From positions 96,406 through 160,405 of the forward strand of contig JBAKBP010003109.1 in the NCBI GenBank assembly GCA_037953745.1: a DNA stretch of 64,000 bases, written 5' to 3'. The notes below the pieces were generated by a model. It made no database searches. It had not been told where the DNA came from and saw nothing but the letters and a program-made list of their open reading frames with translations. How positions within the stretch are numbered: the stretch's first letter is position 1; every line of letters starts with the position of its first letter. Shown in pieces: positions 44,740 through 54,577 of this stretch. The stretch comes from Lithodes maja. Lineage: Eukaryota > Arthropoda > Malacostraca > Decapoda > Lithodidae. The translations under genes were made by a program, and so were the position numbers.

Positions 44740-44950
44740 TTTGATCTAGTTTTATGGTCATATACACCTGTGCCAAATTTCATTTAAATTGAAAGTAAGA
44801 CCTGGAAGTTTGTAATTAACCGGTCGGTCCCCTTAACACACAACTGATGGTGAAAAACTGGGACACCGAAGAAAATTGGAGTTAAACACAGCTTAACTAA
44901 GTGCTGTAGTTGCTGTGTGGAGAGCCTGGAAGAAAATTCCAAGAATCAAT
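42690..44950 (-). pseudogene. DIRS-C gag fragment (third DIRS lineage), interrupted
   Basis: Minus strand, read from high to low coordinates: LCLTPIFFGVPVFHHQLCVK (about 44890-44837), then, after a TTAA element, CVHCLDRSRGTW and KKCGVCTDL (about 43935-43860), DIAHKALNCDDLELW (about 43760), a basic Ser/Arg-rich stretch, EVWRHPRPAQPG (about 43080), SSSVPDLSW, and ESQYVTKDDLHKMFES (about 42760). These match DIRS-A Gag block by block but are clearly diverged, so this is a separate lineage. A TAA near 43710 and frame changes break it, and a poly-C run lies at about 43598-43611. The sequence stops near 42690; RT and recombinase are missing. Confidence 0.8.
43940..44832. mobile_element. TTAA-flanked element (893 bp) in the Cys motif of DIRS-C gag
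   Basis: TTAA at 43936-43939 and 44833-44836. The ends are perfectly inverted: GGGGACCGACCGGTTAAT on the left and its complement at the right. It is AT-rich, encodes nothing, and has a long poly-A run (about 44709-44736). Removing it restores the LCVKCVHCLDR codons of gag across one TTAA. The target and terminal G-run suggest a piggyBac-superfamily non-autonomous element of a family different from the other three here. Confidence 0.88.
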
Positions 44951-46490
44951 GCTCATAAGGATAAACCAAAACATTCACACAGTTTATACCCCGGACCCAC
45001 CGGAAAACTAGAGGTTGCCACACCAGCTAGTCTAATTTTCCGCCGCATCCACCGACATGAAAAAGCCCGCTGATAAACTTTTCCTAGAAGGTATTAGGAC
45101 TGCTTCTGTATGATACAATGTATCAATTGCCTATAAATAATGATATTCATAAGGAATATGTCAAGTTAACTATCCGATCGCCGTTTTGGTGAGTGATAGT
45201 CTTAAGTCTCACTAGCCATTATCCGCAATATCCGCCACGCTGACGGAACCACGTCATTACGCCGCGTGAGGCTTTCTATAAGCGAGTCCTTCCGGCTTAG
45301 CCGGAACCCCATTGGAAAGTCAGATCTTCCGCCGGAGAATTATATAACCTCATTGGGAAGTCAGATCTTCCGCCGGAGAATTTTAATGGTGCGTCGACCA
45401 ATTAGGGTCTCTTGGATCTATTCCCTGCACGCCGAAGCGAGCCTCCGGCAACAATAACTGATAATTGTGCGCCGGAGAGGAAACACCAACCCATTGTGAG
45501 TCCGTACTTGTCTGACCAAGCAAGGAAACACAACACATCACCACATATCAGGACATCTCCTGAGCCTTTTCAATCATGCCTAGGCACAACATGAAAGAGA
45601 AAGGTACCTTAAGGCTAAATACTTAATATTAAATCAATAATAATAAAAACTCTATCCATAAGTAATAATAACCCCTAACAGAGGTAGACCACGTGGCCTA
45701 GGGAAAACAGCACGAAGACACGCGAAGCTCTTACCTCCAGCGACGACACAGCCTCAGCAACCACCGTCGCCCCAAACCAAAGGGGAAAAGCAGAACCGAA
45801 ATCGCCCCAGAAAGTTCCACACCACATGTGACAACTCTTGGACCAGAGTGTCTGCTAAATATCAACAGATGCACTACACCCATCTGATAGACAGCCAAGT
45901 AGTGTAGCCCAGCATTAAAATAGCCTCCTAACTAGCTAAAAGGCATAGCTAAATGCTGAAAAGGAAAAGTTAATACATGAGGTGCCCAGTCCGACGCGGA
46001 CCACATGGACGCTTAACACTGTACCCTATATTAAACACACTTCCTGCGACCGTGCCAATCGGGAACGACTGTACTAACTAATCTAACCCTGTTCTATAAC
46101 ATCTCAGATAAATACAAATGAGCAAAGATTCACTAGAGGCGAACGAATGTAGAATGAAGAGAGACGGTCGCGCACGGACGCAGGGAGAGGAAGGACGCGA
46201 TGACGCCTAGATGATGAGCGTCTGGATGCGCATGGCAAAATATCCACATATTAGGAAGCCTGATTATAGCAGTTCTTAAATTTATTTTTCTCTTTTATTT
46301 TTTACGAATTTTTTTCGTAGTGAGTACCCAATCATAAAGACGATTCCATAAGAGAATGAGCGTACCCTCACGATGTGGCCCCTATCTCTCTCCCTGCGGC
46401 AGGTGTTTCAAACGGCTAACGCAAGGGCTTGAAAGGGCGCTATTATGTAATAGGCATTTCGTCAATGATGAAGGGGCCACTAATAAATAA
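44951..46490 (-). other. DIRS-C leader and 5' inverted terminal repeat
   Basis: About 46262-46490 matches the terminal repeat of DIRS-A (TTACGAA..TTTTTCGTAGTGAG, TATTATGTAATAGGCAT, CGTCAATGATGAAGGGGCCACTAATAAA), placing the element's 5' end at the right, as expected for the minus strand. The leader contains a direct duplication of GTCAGATCTTCCGCCGGAGA (about 45320 and 45361). No gene seen. The leader shares CGGCGAT-like and GCCGG-rich pieces with DIRS-A. Confidence 0.7.
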
Positions 46491-46514
46491 TACTTTATAC
46501 TTATGGTACTTGAG

Positions 46515-46660
46515 TACAGTTGGTCCTCGGGTAACGCGCGTTTACAAACCGCGGCTTTGCTCATATGCGGGTACCCCTAAAATCCAAAGTATGGCCAGGT
46601 ATGCGCTTTCCCTCGATCTAACACGTCTTCGGCCCTGGCGGTTGTTCGGCAACACTCGGC
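46515..46660. mobile_element. Tigger-like terminal fragment
   Basis: TA followed by CAGTTGGTCCTCGGGTAACG and CGCGTTTACAAACCGCGG resembles the start of Tigger/pogo elements. I find no partner end nearby; length is approximate. Probably a solo end or small derivative. Confidence 0.45.
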
Positions 46661-46734
46661 CTGTACTTAAACTTACACTAGTTGTACTTACACTAGTTGT
46701 ATTTGCGGGAGTGAGCATGCTCGTTAATTCCCGC

Positions 46735-49407
46735 CTCCCAAGATATGTTTGTCATACCGTGCTTTGAAACTATGCACTGATGGTGCAGACACTACTTCGG
46801 CTGGCAATTTGTTCCACCCACTAATCGAGTTGGTAGGAAATCTTTTACTTTTCAGATCAGATTTACTATTAAGCACTTTTAGTTTGTAGCTGTGACCTCT
46901 TGTTCTCTCACCTCCATCCCTCTCTATGAAGTTTTCTTGGTCGATTTTGTCAATACCTCTAACACATTTGTATATCTGAATTTGCTGTCCTCGTTTCCTT
47001 CTCTGTTCCAGTGTAGGTAGATTCAATCTCTCGAGCCTCTCTTGGTACTTCAAATTTTCCAAACCTGGGATCATCCTCGTAGCTGCTCTCTGTACCCTCT
47101 CAATTTTGTGGATATGTTTCTTCATGTGAGGGGACCACACTACAGATGCATATTCCATCCTGGGTCTTATTATTGCCGTTATTATTTGTTTCATGGTGTT
47201 TTCATTAAGATAATTGAAAGACATCCTGATATTTACCAATAGTGCTAGTGATTCTCTCACTATCTTATTTACGTGGCTTTCTGGAGACATGTTATCCTTA
47301 AATTCTATCCCCAAGTCTTTTTCTGCTTTGGGAATCACTTCGTTTCCTAGTTTATAATCTTTTCTAGGTCTGTACTTGCTTTTACCCATTTCTAGAGTCT
47401 TACATTTCCCTGCATTGAACTCCATATTCCATTTGATGCTCCATTCATGGATCTTTTGCAAATCTGTTTGGAGCTCAAGGCAATCCTCCTGGGTTCTGAT
47501 CGTTTTAAGCAGCTTAGCATCGTCCGCAAACATGCTCATGTAGCTTGTTAGTCCCTCAGGTAAGTCATTTACAAATATTAGAAACATGATTGGGGCTAGG
47601 ACAGATCCTTGTGGTACCCCACTCGTAATTTGAGTCCAGTTTGACGATTTCCCCCTTACTGTTGTTCTCGTCTGTCTTCCGCTAAGGTAGCTCTCCATCC
47701 ATTTCAGCAGTTTGTCTCCTACTTTTCCCTCATGTTTTAATTTCCACAGCAATCTCTTGTGTGGAACTTTGTCAAATGCCTTTTTAAAGTCTAGGTAGGC
47801 ACAGTCTACCCATCCTTTCCTCTTGTCCACTGTGTCTATTACTCTAGAGTAAAAACTCAACAAGTTGCTTACACATGATCTGCCTCCTCTGAATCCAAAT
47901 TGTCGGTCAGTAATTAATCTTTTGGATTCCAGGTAGTTCACCCATTTGTCCCTTATTAATCCTTCCAGAATCTTCATGAGGATGCTCAATAGTGATACAG
48001 GTCTATAGTTCAGTGGTTTATCTCTGCTTCCTCCCTTAAATATAGGAATAATGTTTGCTCTTTTCCATTCTGTAGGTACTATCCCTGTGTCCAATGATTT
48101 GGTCATTATGTCATATAACGGTATACTCAGTTCCTTAGCATTTTCTTTAATAATCCAGCCTGATACTCCGTCCGGTCCAGCGGCTTTGTTTGGATCCACC
48201 TTCCTCATTTTGTCTATGAGTTCTGGTCTGTTAAATGTGACTTCCGGCATTTCCTCTGTACCTATCTCATTGGTTTCTGGTGCAATGAATTCTCCTTCTT
48301 TTGTAAATACTGATGCAAAATTTCTATTTAGTTCTTCCCCAATTTCTGTATCCTCTTCTATGATTCTGTTTCCACTTTTAATCTTTACGATTGTGGCTTT
48401 TATCTTCCTTTTGCCGTTTACAAACTTGAAAAACATTTTTGGATTCTTTTCATAGTTGTTGTGCCCCAAGCTGCCTGGCCGAACAGCCCCAAGGCCCCGA
48501 GCAAGACCAAGGCCATAACCGAGCGCCCCCACAGAACCCTCCCAGCCGACCACAATAAAGCATGGGTGACCGAAGCCACTCCATGGCGGGGAGCTGAGGA
48601 GGGCGACAGAAACGCCCGGGAAACCAAAGCCCCACCCAGGGCCCTGTGACCCTCAGCAATTATGAAGAGAAAGCTGAGGGGCAAAGGAAAAAATGTGACG
48701 CTTTGGCTTCCAATCTTGGTAGATTGGGAGGTCAATCCACGGAAGAGACGCCGTAAAAGGAACAGTCAGAGTAAGCTATGGGTATGGCAGAGATCGCTCA
48801 GTTCTCACTCTGATTGACCAGCCCATCACCACTCTTTTCATAGTTCTCCACTATCCCTTTCTCATGGTTTGCCTCTGACCTCCTCCTCATTTCTGTGTAT
48901 TTGTTTCTCTCCTCTTTATACTTTTGCCTGTTATCTTCCGAATCCCAGTTTCTCATCTTTTTCCAGGCTTTGTTTTTTTGCTTCCTGTGCTAGCCTACAT
49001 TCGCGGTTAAACCATTCTTTGCGATTTCCTTTTTTTCTGTTATTAATGTACTTTGGGACAAAAGTTTTTATACCAGTATCACAGATCTCTATGAATGCCT
49101 TGAGTTTTTTTGTCTACCTCACTTTCAGATAACACCTGATCCCAATTTTGTGACTTGAAAAAATCCCGTAGTCCTGCGAAATCGGTTCTGGAATACATCC
49201 AGTGATTTTCCTTGTGCTTTTCCCTTTCCTTGGGTAGCTAATGCTTCAATAGTAGGTCTATGTCGAGAACTGCATGGTCGCTTTTTCCTAGTGGGCATAG
49301 GTACTGAATACTTTGAACCTCCTCCTCCCTTCTTGTGAAGAGAAGGTCCAATCTAGCTGGTTGATCACTTCCCCTTACTCTTGTTGACTCTTTTACATGT
49401 TGGTATT
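46735..49407 (-). pseudogene. LINE-c: CR1-like non-LTR retrotransposon, split by DIRS-A copy 2
   Basis: Minus strand: the end of an APE endonuclease (HVKESTRVRGSDQPARLDLL, LCPLGKSDHAVLD; about 49405-49238), a linker with RNKYTEMRRRSE (about 48900), and an RT open for about 570 codons (NYRPVSLLSILMKILEGLI, FGFRGGRSCVSNL, YLDFKKAFDKVPHKRL, SGVPQGSVLAP, MFADDAKLLKT near 47525, IIRPRMEYASVVWSP). It ends with WNKLPAEVVSAPSVHSFKA near 46750. A repeated ACTAGTTGTA unit lies at the 3' side (about 46675-46700). It is related to LINE-b. A 376-bp insertion interrupts it at 48458. The rest of the endonuclease lies beyond DIRS-A copy 2, at 62405-62700. Confidence 0.88.
48458..48833. mobile_element. 376-bp retroposon-like insertion with 12-bp TSD
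   Basis: CTTTTCATAGTT is duplicated exactly (48446-48457 and 48834-48845). Removing the insert joins the LINE-c frame. It has no protein and no clear tRNA promoter. The first ~200 bases are GC-rich and poor in T, resembling the interior of DIRS-G in composition only; the rest is ordinary. It contributes spurious N-terminal residues to the LINE-c RT frame. Confidence 0.75.
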
Positions 49408-50095
49408 TATTAGTGGCCCCTCCATCATTGACGATTATGCCTATTACATAAGGCCTCCTCTTCAAACGCTCATTTACCGTAGTTTGAATCTACCGCGCAG
49501 AGCATAAAAAATTGAGGAGCCTTCATCATGAGCGCACGCAACCTCACTCATGGTTCTGTCATTATGAAATTGGGTTCTCACTACGAAAAAACTTTGTCTA
49601 TCTATCTATCTATATATCTATATGCTCAGGCCCAATCCCCATTTTGGGGGTAGCCGACTCAAGACAGAGCAAGAACAGGGAAAACACAAAAACAACATAA
49701 AACAAAAAATAAACACAGATAAAAAACACAAACTCACACACATCCAGGTTACCCAGGAGAAGACCCAGAGACCAGGGTTACCAAGGTCGCTCCAGCACTC
49801 CCCCGGCCCCTGACCACCCGGAGAGGTTCTGATCTCGGCAGGCAGACATGTAGCGGAGCCAAAGCCACAAGCCCTCCCACCACACTTCCAGGCACACCCT
49901 TCATATTAATCGTCCCCCCGGGCCAGGCGCCTGATGGACTATTATCTAGTCGAACTTGTGCCCGACCCAACAACTTTGTAACAAATAATAAATAAAAAGA
50001 AAATAAGAATAACTATTCATAAGCTTTCCATATACTCGTGGATGTACTTGTGTGGATATTTGACCAGACTCTGACTTCAGGCGTCATACTTCCTT
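49408..50095 (+). repeat. DIRS-A copy 2 5' inverted terminal repeat (with insertion)
   Basis: Begins TATTAGTGGCCCC and runs to CTTCAGGCGTCATACTTCC. After removing 49598-49971 and one copy of its duplication it is the reverse complement of 62054-62404. Confidence 0.9.
49598..49971 (-). mobile_element. 5'-truncated LINE 3' UTR, inserted in the DIRS-A terminal repeat
   Basis: Inverted relative to 5555-6056 and clearly homologous to its 3' UTR. A (CTAT)n run at the left is the ATAG tail on the minus strand. AACTTTGT is duplicated (49590-49597 and 49972-49979). No coding part is left. Confidence 0.88.
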
Positions 50096-50756
50096 CTCTG
50101 CTCTGCGCTCAACCTGCCCTGACGTGTCTCCCCACGCTCCGCTGGTTCCGCATTTGCTGCGTCCCTAGTAAGTTTTTTCTCAGTTGTTTACTCTGGGATG
50201 TATCGAGTAAGGTTAGGATATGCGTAGCAGGAGTGTCAGGGACGGGTTTCCCGCAGTTCAGTGTATTTGGGTCGTGTGTTTGGGACACCTATTTCGGGTG
50301 TATCCTCGTGGTCCCGTGGTGGACGCGTGTTACATTTTTCGCGGCTAGCTAGCCTAGTTATTTAGTTGGCTTTAACCCTCCAACCCCGGCTAGGGAATAT
50401 CGTAACTGTACTCTGTGACCGGGGGTTTTCAGGAATTTTGGTCCATGTTGATTCACATGTTACTCCTGAAATACATTACACAAAGTTATAAAAAAAACAG
50501 AAAAATGTTGCACAAACCTTCATGTGTAGAATGCCGTTGAGTAGAGGTCTCTAGCCCAAGTGATTGCATAATGGTGAGCGCGGGAAGTGGAGTGATTTTT
50601 ATGTGTGAAAATCATCCCGCGTTCGGATGCGTCGCCTTGGCCCAGGCCCCGGCTCGTCGCGCCAAACTTTTTACCTCCCGGAGGCGATTTTATGTATTGA
50701 TAGTGATGTTATTATAGTTATTTGGAGTCCAATTATATAAAATATGTGTATTAGGC

Positions 50757-51270
50757 TATCATTGTCACTAATATTTCCCATTTTCACTCGATACCGTAGT
50801 TTTTATGAGTAATTGAGGTAGGTTATTGTTATATTAGGCACTGATTATTCGTTATCACAGGTGTTTATTATACTTTGGCCATCTAATATTAGTTCGTGTG
50901 TCACTTTCACTTTGGTAAATATGCTTGAGAGAGTGTCACTGTCACTGATAATGCTCATTTTCACTTGATACGGTACATTTTATTAGTAATTGAGGTAGGT
51001 TATTGTTATATTAGGCACTGATTATTCGTTATCACAGGTGTTTATTATACTTTGGCCATCTAATATTAGTTTGTGTGTCACTTTCACTTTGGTAAATATG
51101 CTTGAGAGTGTCACTGTCACTGATAATGCTCATTTTCACTTGATACGGTACATTTTATTAGTAATTGAGGTAGGTTATTGTTATATTAGGCACTGATTAT
51201 TCGTTATCACAGGTGTTTATTATACTTTGGCCATCTAATATTATGTCATGTGTCACTTTCACTTAGTTAT
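50757..51270. repeat. Three tandem ~175-bp repeats in the piggyBac element
   Basis: GTAATTGAGGTAGG recurs near 50809, 50986 and 51161, giving periods of about 177 and 175. The second and third units are almost identical and the first is more diverged. They lie between the left end and the transposase stop. Non-coding. Confidence 0.85.
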
Positions 51271-51443
51271 ATGCTTTGTAAACGTTTTATATACAATTTA
51301 TTGTGTCTTTTTTCACTTATTTATATATGTTTTCATAATACATGACTTTTTTATCACAATACACCTGTACATTGTTTTATTTCCACTTGTTGCCTATATA
51401 CATACATATTGTCAGTCTTTGGTACTTTCACTATGATTATTAG
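51271..51443. other. piggyBac transposase 3' flank
   Basis: AT-rich, no gene. It would carry the transposase polyadenylation region on the minus strand. Confidence 0.4.
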
Positions 51444-54410
51444 TTAGTACTCCTGCTTGCTGTGGTATTCAGCAAAGCACGGTATAGCACATAGTGACAG
51501 CTGGCACTCCACACACTGCATGGTGGTCTTTTTCTGCTTCCTCGGCCTCACCTGGCTGTTCCAGCAGACATGGCACCGCCTTCTGCTAATGGTGACTCCA
51601 TCTCGTTCCAGAGGCAGGTGCACATTTACATACTGTGCACACTGCATGCGGTCCTGAACGGGGCGCCCAGGTTGTACCACTGCCCTCTGTGGCATAGCAT
51701 ACCTGTCCAGGAGCTCCACCAACACCTGTTTTTGGAACCTCCGCAGGCTACTGAACTTCCTGGGTGTGCGCGGATTCCGAAGCCTGTAGATATTATAGGC
51801 ATTCAGCATTGACATGTCCACCATGTGCAGAAAGAACTTTTTGTACCATCTGCACGAGGTACGCAGACAGTCGATGAAGCCTATCTGCATGTCGGACTTG
51901 TCCACCAGCCTCATATTTATGTTGTAGTCAATTACAGCATCGGGCTTGGTCACCCTGACTTGGGTGCGGCGATCCACCTTGCCAGTCTCAACCATTTCCC
52001 CCTTGTGGACGGTGCTCAGGAGGTTGACCTTCCGCTGGTCGTGCCAGTGGATAGCCAGAATGGGTCCCGACTTCTTCTTGAAGACATCGCCTTTCTTTGT
52101 TTTAGGAGGGAAACTTGGCATGCCCTTCCTTTTTGCTCTAACTGTGTATACAGTCCCCGTCTGGCGCTGATGGAGGTACTTTGAGAGAGTGGGGGACGTG
52201 TAGTAGTTGTCCGTGTAGAGGACGTGATTCTTTTGGAAGTACCGGTTCATCATGGCTTGAACCACTGCTCCGCCAAAGCCAATGAGGGGGTCTATTGCCA
52301 CGTCCCCTTCCTTCCCGCTGTAGACCAGGAAGTCCAGGACATAGCCAGTTTGGCAATCGCACAGCACAAAGAACTTTATACCAAAGCGATGTCTCTTTGA
52401 GGGGATGTACTGCCTGAAGCTCAGCTTTCCCCGGAACAGCACAAGAGACTCGTCAATACAGACGTTGCAGAAGGGCATGAAGTAGGACGTGAAACGTTCT
52501 CTCATCATCTCGTACAACGTCCTAATCTTCCACAGTTTGTCAGGGAGATGCATGTCGGTGTTGGTGACAAGATGGAGCGCTCCGAGGATGTCGAGGTACC
52601 GGTCCCGAGAGATGTATTTCCCGAAGGCAGGGGTGGATATCAGATCTTTGGTGATCCAATAGTCAGCCAACCTGTGCTTCTTCACATGAGGCATTAGCAT
52701 GGTGATTGCCAGGAACACCATGAACTCGGGATGAGTCACTGGGGTCCACCGCTTCATGTGGCCCTTGGTCACCTTGCCAAAAAAGTTAACCTGGACTTGG
52801 TAGTGCTTATTTGTCTCTTGTATGACAAAGTCAGTAACCTCCTTATCAAAAAATGCCTCAAAAAGCTCATGTGGTCGAGCATTGGGGCCTGCAGGAAAAC
52901 TTGGGGTAACTCCTGGAGCATCCTGTACCTCATCAAAAGGGGTTACATCAGGGTCAATGACTTCATCAGCAGCCACATCCTGCCAGTTGAAAATATAAAA
53001 TGCGTCCTTCTGGCGACGCTGACGAGGAGCTACAGCGGGGGCAGCACGCCCACGAACTTTGGCGGCGCGAACCCTAGGGCGGCCAGGAGCGCGACGGCGC
53101 CCAGGCCCAGCCCGGCGGCCAGCCAGGCGGCCAGGGCGGCCAGGAGCACGACGGCCCTGGGCAAAGCGTCTGGGTTGAGGGTCGTCGATGTCCATAAAGT
53201 CATCGTCGTTGTCGTCAGAGCCGTCATCTTGCCCTGACGGTGGACCCAGGTAATCATGGCCAGAGTCGTCTGTGAGGTGCCCTTCATCTTCAGATCCCCC
53301 CTCATAATCTCGCGGGGAACGAATGATGCGTGGGCGGCGTGTAGGTCGGCGAGGTGGGGAAGGAGTGGGAGGTAAGGCTCTGTCATCTTCATGCAGAGGT
53401 TCGGGGCTCCTTGGCCTACGACGAGTCGTAGACAGCACTGGTTCAGTGTCTGTAGGTGCAGGTATGGATGCGAGGTCGAAAACATCATGAGGAACCTCTG
53501 TTGTAGGCTGGAGAGGTGGGGTGGACCCTGGGGAAACTTGCGGGGGCGTATGGCTGGGAGCGGCAGGGGTGGAAGCCGCAGGGGTGGAAGCCGCGGGAGC
53601 CTCGAACAAAGAGCGCCTACTTGTAGCTCCTTTTTTAACATATTTTCTCCCTTTTCCCTTTTCTTTAGTAGTATGTCTCCTCTCGGGGGAAATAGGGGGT
53701 AAATAGGCCGAAAGTGGGGGGTCCTCAACCCTAGGCAGTGCTGGTGGTGGTGGAGAAGAATGGCGGGAGCCTGGGGCAACTTGGGTGGCGTGGGTAGATA
53801 AGGAAGACAATGGCGGGTCAACCTCGGCCTCACGCGCAGCCTCACTGGCACCCTCACGCACTGCTCCCTCACCAAGTTTTAGGGCCTCTTTCCTGGCTGC
53901 CGCGGCCGCCTTCTTCAGAACTTGCTTCTTATAGAAACGTATCTTGAATGGGGATTTAGCTGGCGAAGGGCTAGGTGTCGTGTCACTCAACCTAAACTTG
54001 GCAGTCGACCTAGTGCTGTCCCATTCGCTCACTCTCACTACACTCTCATCACCTTGCACAACTGTATCACGTTCAGTACTATCATCACTTTCATCGTCAT
54101 GCTCAAATCCAATAAAAAGCGCGTCTCTTTCATGGATTTCGTGTAGATCGTCAAAATCTTCACTATAGTGAGACTGATAAGACTCGGAGCTATCACTGCC
54201 CAAGTCATCAACACTATTTTGGCCTTCACCACGTTCATAACTCCTCAAAGCTATTTCAATACCTCCGGGAGTCAACGCATCTTGTACGTGCCTTTGCGTT
54301 AGGGCGCGACGAACATGAGCAGGCGTCGAAGGGAGCGTAGAATCGGACACAAGGGAATCACTTTTTGGGCTAGTATCCATGTTGGCGGCAGGGTAGAGAC
54401 TGGCGTACAT
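51444..54410 (-). CDS. piggyBac-type DDD transposase (988 aa)
   Basis: Cuts and pastes DNA at TTAA. The N-terminal half (to residue ~480) is a long Ser/Pro/acidic, low-complexity region including a basic Arg/Gly/Pro stretch (GRRAPGRPGRLAGRRAG). The piggyBac domain follows: FYIFNWQDV, HELFEAFFDKEVTDFV, FMVFLAITMLMPHVKK, YWITKDLISTPAFGKYISRD. Catalytic Asp candidates are in NVCIDESLVLFRGK (~651), VLYTDNYYTSPTL (~733) and MRLVDKSDMQ (~837). The C-terminus is a Cys-rich zinc module (RRCHVCWNSQ, CVECQLSLC, ~948-980). The start is uncertain: the first Met or the MDTSPKSDS Met ten codons later. No stop or frameshift. Longer than the classic ~600-residue enzymes because of the N-terminal extension. 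Confidence 0.92.
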   Translation of the reverse strand: MYASLYPAANMDTSPKSDSLVSDSTLPSTPAHVRRALTQRHVQDALTPGGIEIALRSYERGEGQNSVDDLGSDSSESYQSHYSEDFDDLHEIHERDALFIGFEHDDESDDSTERDTVVQGDESVVRVSEWDSTRSTAKFRLSDTTPSPSPAKSPFKIRFYKKQVLKKAAAAARKEALKLGEGAVREGASEAAREAEVDPPLSSLSTHATQVAPGSRHSSPPPPALPRVEDPPLSAYLPPISPERRHTTKEKGKGRKYVKKGATSRRSLFEAPAASTPAASTPAAPSHTPPQVSPGSTPPLQPTTEVPHDVFDLASIPAPTDTEPVLSTTRRRPRSPEPLHEDDRALPPTPSPPRRPTRRPRIIRSPRDYEGGSEDEGHLTDDSGHDYLGPPSGQDDGSDDNDDDFMDIDDPQPRRFAQGRRAPGRPGRLAGRRAGPGRRRAPGRPRVRAAKVRGRAAPAVAPRQRRQKDAFYIFNWQDVAADEVIDPDVTPFDEVQDAPGVTPSFPAGPNARPHELFEAFFDKEVTDFVIQETNKHYQVQVNFFGKVTKGHMKRWTPVTHPEFMVFLAITMLMPHVKKHRLADYWITKDLISTPAFGKYISRDRYLDILGALHLVTNTDMHLPDKLWKIRTLYEMMRERFTSYFMPFCNVCIDESLVLFRGKLSFRQYIPSKRHRFGIKFFVLCDCQTGYVLDFLVYSGKEGDVAIDPLIGFGGAVVQAMMNRYFQKNHVLYTDNYYTSPTLSKYLHQRQTGTVYTVRAKRKGMPSFPPKTKKGDVFKKKSGPILAIHWHDQRKVNLLSTVHKGEMVETGKVDRRTQVRVTKPDAVIDYNINMRLVDKSDMQIGFIDCLRTSCRWYKKFFLHMVDMSMLNAYNIYRLRNPRTPRKFSSLRRFQKQVLVELLDRYAMPQRAVVQPGRPVQDRMQCAQYVNVHLPLERDGVTISRRRCHVCWNSQVRPRKQKKTTMQCVECQLSLCAIPCFAEYHSKQEY

Positions 54411-54577
54411 GCTGTCTGGTGGCGTCGCCTAGCGACGCCTGGTGACCACGGAGCGAAATATTTACGCGCGCCATTCGAAAGCACACACGCAAGCAATGGT
54501 ACAGTGTTGTACCACCCGGGTTCCTCGGGTCAAACCATAATGGTACACACGTGTACCACCCGGGGTTGAAGGGTTAA

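Larger units (their letters stand above)
50376..54573 (-). mobile_element. Apparently complete piggyBac transposon (4198 bp)
   Basis: TTAA is present on both sides (50372-50375, 54574-54577). The ends are inverted: CCCTCCAACCCCGGCTAGG on the left, CCCTTCAACCCCGGGTGG read inward from the right. It carries one long transposase gene on the minus strand. It lies in the leader of DIRS-A copy 2; copy 1 has the same leader without it (near 22790). Near the right end GGTACACACGTGTACC is a palindrome. The left (3') side holds ~175-bp tandem repeats. Matching ends, target duplication and an unbroken gene make it the best candidate for a recently or still active element here. Confidence 0.93.
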
